Of a stretch of DNA of 64,000 nt, positions 58,811 to 64,000 are shown piece after piece (the stretch's first letter is position 1; every line of letters starts with the position of its first letter). Under the pieces are notes generated by a model. The model had not been told where the DNA came from, ran no database searches, and was given only the letters and a program-made list of their open reading frames with translations. The translations under genes were made by a program, and so were the position numbers. Origin of the DNA: Sporobolomyces roseus (lineage: Eukaryota; Basidiomycota; Microbotryomycetes; Sporidiobolales; Sporidiobolaceae); assembly GCA_016617785.1 (NCBI GenBank), contig JADILM010000001.1, positions 4,650,001 through 4,714,000 on the forward strand, written 5' to 3'.

Positions 58811-60495
58811 TTAGCTGAATCCGCCTCCCTCCACTTTCTCCGCCTTCTGAAATTCCTTGACCCCAGCAGCCCTCGCAACCTCCTTCAAGAAACTCTCTCC
58901 AGTCTTCCCCCTCTTCCCTCCTCCACCTCCTTCATTCCCACTCTCAAACACGTATTTAACAAACCTCGCAACTCCCTCTTCTCCCAACTCTGCGTCCGCA
59001 CGTGGTCCCCACCTCCACTCGATCGCTGGATCTCCACTCTCTTGAACCCCTTCTGCCGTCGCTCGTTGAGTGCGTGAAGGGGCTTGTGAACGACCTGCTC
59101 CTCCTCCTCCTCCTTGAGTTTGGGCGGCACCGGCAGTCTTGGATCGCTCGAGGTATTGTTGTTGAGTTAGTTTTGTGAGGTAGGCTGAGAGAGTTAGGGA
59201 GGTTGGATGAGGTGAAGAAAGTGAGAGGGGAATCGGAGTAGACGGGAAAAGGTTCAGACGTCGTAGGTACGAAATCAATTGATCTACGAGTGAGAGCATG
59301 TACGGAACGATCAGTACCAGATGAGAGGGGAACGAGAGAGAGAGAGAGAAGAGAGAATGAAACTGACCATCTCCCAATACTCTTCCATTGACCAAAATCA
59401 ACGCCAAAATAGTTCCCAATACTCCATAAGCAGCGCCTTCTTCCCTCTTCGCATCCCTCATGACCCCTCCCTCCTCCTCCTCTTCTTCTTCTTCCTCATC
59501 TCCTCTCCCTTTCTTACTCATTTTCATTCCTTGTTCATCAATCATCCATTCTCCCAATTCATCCCTCAATGATTTCTTTCCCCCATTCGCGAGGTCAGGA
59601 TCGTAAGTGATACCTTCGGGGAGTTGAGCTGCGTATTGAGTCGAACTCGAGGTTGAAGCGTGTCGGAGTAAAGGTTGGGGGAGAGTAGAACGGAGCATCC
59701 ATGCTTTAGGTGGATCTACTCAGTACGCTCTATCGTCAGCAGAGTAGGAGGACAGAGGAAAGAAGGAGGAAGACGTACTCTTTCCGGTCGCAGTCTCTTT
59801 GGGTCGTAAGAGTACTAATTCCATTCCCATGATATCTTTCAAAGCTTTCTGTACTTTCGGCATCAAAGTAGAGAAGTGTCGACCTCGTCCATCGATCAAA
59901 ACTGTTTTGTTCACAACGAGAGCAGGTCAGAGAGACGTTCGAAGGAAGGAAGGAGAGAAAGACGAACCGTTTTTGACGATATCTTCACGTTTGATCACTT
60001 TACGATGAGTCTCATTGAATAGAATGTAACGTGTCATAGCTGCGATGTACTCTTTCTTTTGCTGTACGCAAGTATGAACGTAATACGATCAGTTTCCCTT
60101 CTTCACGGAACTTTCGAATCGTGCAGAATCGAAGTTTGTACGTACCGTCTCATTCAATTCCCCTTTCTTTCCACCTTTCCCACCATCCTCGTCTTCATCC
60201 TCACTATCCTCCATTTCCTCATCCTCATCTTCATCGTCCTCATTCGCTTTAGATTTCCTTCCCTTCTTTTTCCCTACTCCTTTCTTTGCCGCAGCTTTCT
60301 TGCCGTTAGTAGTTTTCTTGTTGTTCTTCTTGTTTGAAGGACCAGGTGAATCAGAGTAATCTGTAGCTGCGTCTGAATCTCCTTCTTGATCGGATGTTGA
60401 AGGTCGTTGTTTCTTCTGATTACCGCGCAGGAGAATCAGCGAGAGTGAGAGGAGCGCGTAGAGAGAGATAAAGAGCTCACTGAAGGACGCGCCAT
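58811..60495 (-). CDS. NSE3: Nse3 / MAGE-domain subunit of the Smc5-Smc6 complex
   Basis: Starts MARPS and continues after an intron with KKQRPSTSDQEGD and a Lys/Glu-rich N-terminal region (KKAAAKKGVGKKKGRK, EDDEDEDEEMED). The MAGE homology core is visible as MTRYILFNETHRKVIKREDI, VLIDGRGRHFSTLMPKVQKA, LKDIMGMELVLLRPKE, then GAAYGVLGTILALILVNGRV and QLISYLRRLNLFPS. The C-terminal winged-helix part includes AIEWRWGPRADAELGEEGVA and ESFLKEVARAAGV. Single-copy MAGE proteins in fungi are Nse3, which bridges Nse1 and Nse4 in the Smc5/6 DNA repair complex. A poly-Glu insert (nine residues) lies in the middle. Confidence 0.85.
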
Positions 60496-60649
60496 GCTTC
60501 TTTTGAGTGTTGAGAGTGTTTGGGAGGAAGAGAGCCTACAATTCGACCGCGTTTTCTAATCGCTTTCAGTTATAATAGAAAGCAAATATAATGAAATTCA
60601 ACTGAGGCTTCGAACTCTTCGCCTCTTACCACCACAAACGATCTCAAAG
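60496..60649. promoter_or_regulatory. Compact divergent promoter, NSE3 / Vps3844-domain gene
   Basis: 154 bases separate the two divergent ATGs. No special motif identified. Confidence 0.35.
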
Positions 60650-62506
60650 ATGCTGCTACCCTACTCAGTAGTAGCCTTGTTGCTCCCTACACTCGCCTTA
60701 TCGGCGTCGCCACCTTCCCAACTCTACTTCTCCCCTCCTCCTCCTCATTCTTCTTCCTCTTCGTCATCCTCATCTCAATCTCAATCCCCCATCTCCCTCT
60801 CCGCAGCCCAAGCAAACGCAGTATTAGCTCACCACTTGGGAGTATCAAGCTACGTAGACTTGCCACTATCCAGTTCGAAACAAGGTGGTAGAGAATGGGA
60901 GGAGGCACTTTACGTTTCTCCCTCTTCAACTTCAACAACTTCGAAATTCATCATTGTACTAGACTGTCCTAAACAAGGTTGCAATGGTACGTTTCCTTCC
61001 TTTCTGTTCCTCTCCATCCCGCGCTAATAAGTCAAGTTTGAGTAGATTTAATTCCAACGCAAACTCCTCGAGGATTATCCAAACCTTACACGCTCCCTTC
61101 CCTCCCCTCCAACTCTTACCTCGCAGCAATCTCACTCCATCTACACCGATTGGCAGATACTCTTGGATTGGACGCGGAGAGTAGGGAGATGAGGGGTTTG
61201 AAGAAAGTTGTAGAGGAGGGTTTGAAGAGTGTTGCGGGATGGCAAGGGTGGGTTGGACAGGAATTGGGTTCTTGGATTGGTTACGATACGGTTGACGTAA
61301 GTTGTTGTTCTCTCATGCTTTGATCGATCGAGGAAGAGTAGCGCTGATCGATAATGGGGAAGCATCTTACAGCAGAGATATCGAACTCAAGTTGAACCTA
61401 CGAGATCTGCAAACAGTGGAATCCTTTCTGAACTCGACTTCCTCGACGCCGTAAGCTTGCACTCCTTCTCTACTCCATCCCGATCGAGAGAGCTGACTGG
61501 CTCTTCATGTTTCCATTTCGTTTCCCTTTCTAGTCCGGAAAGCAGCTCACTCTCGAATTGGAACAACTCGTATCAATCACTGATTCATTCAACTCTGCTT
61601 CCCTCCCCAAGATCATCATCGTCCACCTCAAAGGACTCAAAGTGAATCTTTCCTTTTTTTCTCTCTTTCTCCCTCCCTCCTCTTTCCTCAAACCCCCCCA
61701 CTAACCCCTTCATTCATCTACAGGATATCGTGGCAAAGCATTCTCCTTCCTCTTCCGAATATCGTCGAGCCCAATCACTCCTCCAACAAACTTTATCAGC
61801 CACTATCTCTTCCTACCAATCCCACTCTCACTCTTCGTCATCCCAAACTATCCTTCTAGCTCTACCACCCCCCAACACTCCTCTCCTTCGTAAACGTCAA
61901 CCTTGGCTCCAACCTTTCTCATCAGGAATCTCTAAATACGTCGAGCGCTCGAATGGTAGAAACCTCAATCAAAACCATAAACGATCAGTATTCGTCGATT
62001 CCCCTTCCTCTGGTCGTGTCAAACGAGCAGATGATGATGATGATAAGAAGAATTCATCAACTATCATCGTACCTACTTCATCTCGATGCTTCAAATCCCT
62101 CGAAGAGTTAAACGAGAAGACTGCAGAATGCCTCGGACATGGAGAAGGAGTGAAAGGGATTAGTACGCGCTCGAAAGATGAGTGTTGGGTGTGCAAGTGT
62201 GGGAGTACGACGGATGAGGAAAGTGGGAAGAAAACTTACTGGGCTGGAGAAGGGTGTGAGAAGAAAGATTTATCTGGGTAAGTCTCTTCATCACTCTTCC
62301 CTTCTACTTGGCAAGAGTATGGGAAACTGATGTGACTTGGGAGGAGAGGAAATAGGAGTTTCTCGTTACTCTTCTTTAGTTCGTTGGGTTTGGTGTTGAT
62401 TTTAATGGCGAGCGTTAGTTTGTTGTACAAGATTGGGACGGTCGAATTACCGGGTACGCTGAGTGCTGTTAGTGGTAATGGTGGGATGCATGCCAAGAGG
62501 GATTAG
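60650..62506 (+). CDS. ER/vacuolar membrane protein with Vps3844 (DUF3844) domain
   Basis: A signal peptide (MLLPYSVVALLLPTLALSAS) is followed by a lumenal region with SLSAAQANAVLAHHLGVSSY and SKFIIVLDCPKQGC. The C-terminal block reads RCFKSLEELNEKTAECLGHG, DECWVCKCGST, KTYWAGEGCEKKDLSG and a membrane segment LGLVLILMASVSLLYKIGTV followed by ELPGTL. This Cys-rich block plus TM is the diagnostic DUF3844/Vps3844 C-terminal domain of fungal proteins linked to vacuolar sorting or ER function. At least six exons. The precise role is not established. Confidence 0.82.
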
Positions 62507-62772
62507 GCTCCTCGACTCTTACATAACTTGGACTCTTTCACCTCATCTATTTCGCATACTTTCTTTTTGAACAACTCTCTCCCTCTCTCTCTTTTTCACG
62601 TTTCCATTTTTCGCTCGTTCATCTCTTTCTGTTTTATCAATGTGTGTGTGTGTGCAACCTCTTTGACTCCTCTATCGTTGTTTGCGATCTTAGAGTGACT
62701 CAAGAATTTCTTGCGAAGGGAAATCGGCTTGACTCCACTTTTCACTCTTCCACCTCGACAACTCGTCAAAGA
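62507..62772 (+). promoter_or_regulatory. Promoter of the threonine dehydratase gene
   Basis: 266 bases with TC-rich tracts and a short TG microsatellite at 62641-62654, then the leader of ILV1. Confidence 0.4.
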
Positions 62773-64000
62773 ATGGCTATGCCTTCACCCTCGATCCGAG
62801 GATTAGTATCTGAAACAGAGAATACAGTCCCATCAGCCTCTCACTCGCAATATCAACCTCAAACTCTCTCAAATGGAAACGGTCATTCGATCTCATCATC
62901 ACAATTCGACCAACTCTCATTGATAGGGGATGATGAGGATGGGATTACATTACCTTCTGGTCGGAGGATTCGTAGACCCGTGTTTCCTCCGAATCGAGAA
63001 ATGTATTCAAGAGTTCCCTGTTAGTCTCTCTCCCTCTCTCTCTATAGGGATCGCTGACAAAGAGAGTGAGATTGTGATGTAACAGCACATCAATTGAAAC
63101 CTGATGGAACTCCCAATTATCCCATCATGTCACTCTCTTCATCAGTTTATTCAATCTTACCCAACGGTACCCCTCTCACTCCAGCAGTCAACCTCTCTCA
63201 AAGATTAGGCAACCAAATATTGTTCAAGAGGGAAGATTTGACTCCCGTGTTTAGTTTCAAGTTGAGGGGTGCTTATAATTTAATGAGTAAATTGACGGAG
63301 GAAGAGAGGTGGAGAGGTGTAGTAGCTTGTTCAGCTGGTAAGCACACTCTCTCTCTCTTGTGAAGATAGTCTGAGTGTGAGCTGATGTAAGGGTGAGAGA
63401 GAGTGTGTAGGTAATCACGCTCAAGGAGTAGCATTATCAGGATCAGAACTCGAAATCGCTTGTACGATAGTCATGCCGCTCAACACTCCTTCGATCAAAT
63501 ATCAGAACGTATCTCGACTAGGTGCCAAAGTAGTCTTACACGGAGGAGATTTCGATGAAGCTCAAAAGGAGTGCGCGAGGTTGGCCAAAGTTCATGGATT
63601 GACCATTATCCCTCCTTTCAACGATCCACATATCATCGCGGGACAAGGAACGGCGGCGGTAGAAATCTTGAGACAAACTGATGTCGAGAAATTGGATGCC
63701 GTGTTTGTACCGGTTGGGGGAGGTGGGTTTTTGGCAGGGATGGCAGCTTACATTAAAGAGATTGCACCACCACATGTTAAAGTGATTGGAGTGGAAACTT
63801 ATGATGCAGATTGTTTGAGTCAGACTCTGGGGGAGGGGAAGAGGTTGGTGTTGAAGGAAGTTGGATTGTTTGCGGATGGAACGGCGGTTAGGCAGATGGG
63901 GGATGAAAGTTTGAGGGTGTGTAGTGAGTTGGTCGATGAATTGGTCTTGGTCAGTAATGATGAGCTATGTGCTGCTATCAAGGATGTATTCACTGGTACG
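62773..64000 (+). CDS. ILV1: Threonine dehydratase (5' part, cut by window end)
   Basis: Starts [20 protein letters not shown]. After an intron come [20 protein letters not shown] and [20 protein letters not shown] with the PLP-binding Lys in SFKLRGAYN. The next exons give [37 protein letters not shown] (PLP phosphate loop) and [12 protein letters not shown]. This is the biosynthetic threonine deaminase, first step of isoleucine synthesis, usually mitochondrial. The gene runs off the right edge within KDVFTGT, before the C-terminal ACT regulatory domains expected in Ilv1. Confidence 0.92.

Noticed and set aside
62641..62654. TG dinucleotide repeat upstream of ILV1 as a regulatory element
   Set aside because: A short microsatellite with no supporting context.

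Overview
The window is eukaryotic nuclear DNA from a fungus, most likely a basidiomycete and possibly a yeast-like Pucciniomycotina. Nearly every gene is split by short introns (about 50-90 nt) with GTRNGY donors, CTGAC/CTGAT branch-like motifs and YAG acceptors. Base composition is balanced by eye and genes are tightly packed. The conserved genes (NADPH oxidase, GCN5, SR140, Scp160/vigilin, Nse3, Atg27, KDM2/JHDM1, Zn2Cys6 factor) are ordinary for Basidiomycota; the species cannot be named from this. About 33 genes or remnants are described. I saw no tRNA, rRNA, CRISPR array or transposase.

Layout. 0-12.8 kb: PRKRIP1-like splicing factor, an uncertain member of a local coiled-coil family (here called the LEWK family), a secreted acidic protein, NADPH oxidase, GCN5, two tandem members of a second unknown family (the DLWRA family) and a HIT protein. 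12.9-27 kb: ordinary housekeeping genes (SR140, nucleotide-sugar transporter, cysteine synthase-like enzyme, GPN2 GTPase, multi-KH Scp160). 27.3-36.4 kb (arm A): NOX 3' remnant, secreted protein, LEWK, WDR6/Trm734, Dpb3-like histone fold, DLWRA. 36.5-49 kb (spacer): Atg27, Zn2Cys6 factor, proteasome beta3, four-TM protein, PHD-JmjC demethylase. 49-58.6 kb (arm B): two DLWRA genes, then Dpb3, WDR6 and two LEWK genes in mirror order to arm A. 58.8-64 kb: Nse3, a Vps3844-domain protein and the 5' part of threonine dehydratase.

The main point of interest is the mirror-image pair of arms, with a related third block at 1.5-4 kb. The histone-fold and WDR6 genes are well conserved between arms. The LEWK and DLWRA genes at the same positions are strongly diverged but keep intron positions and short terminal motifs. 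Members of both unrelated families share a CCGCGG-centred element at near-constant distance from the start codon, 15 bases of which are identical between one DLWRA and one LEWK promoter. This suggests two fast-evolving, co-regulated gene families travelling in one duplicated cassette. Their function is unknown. All paralogy and divergence statements are by-eye comparisons made without alignment software.
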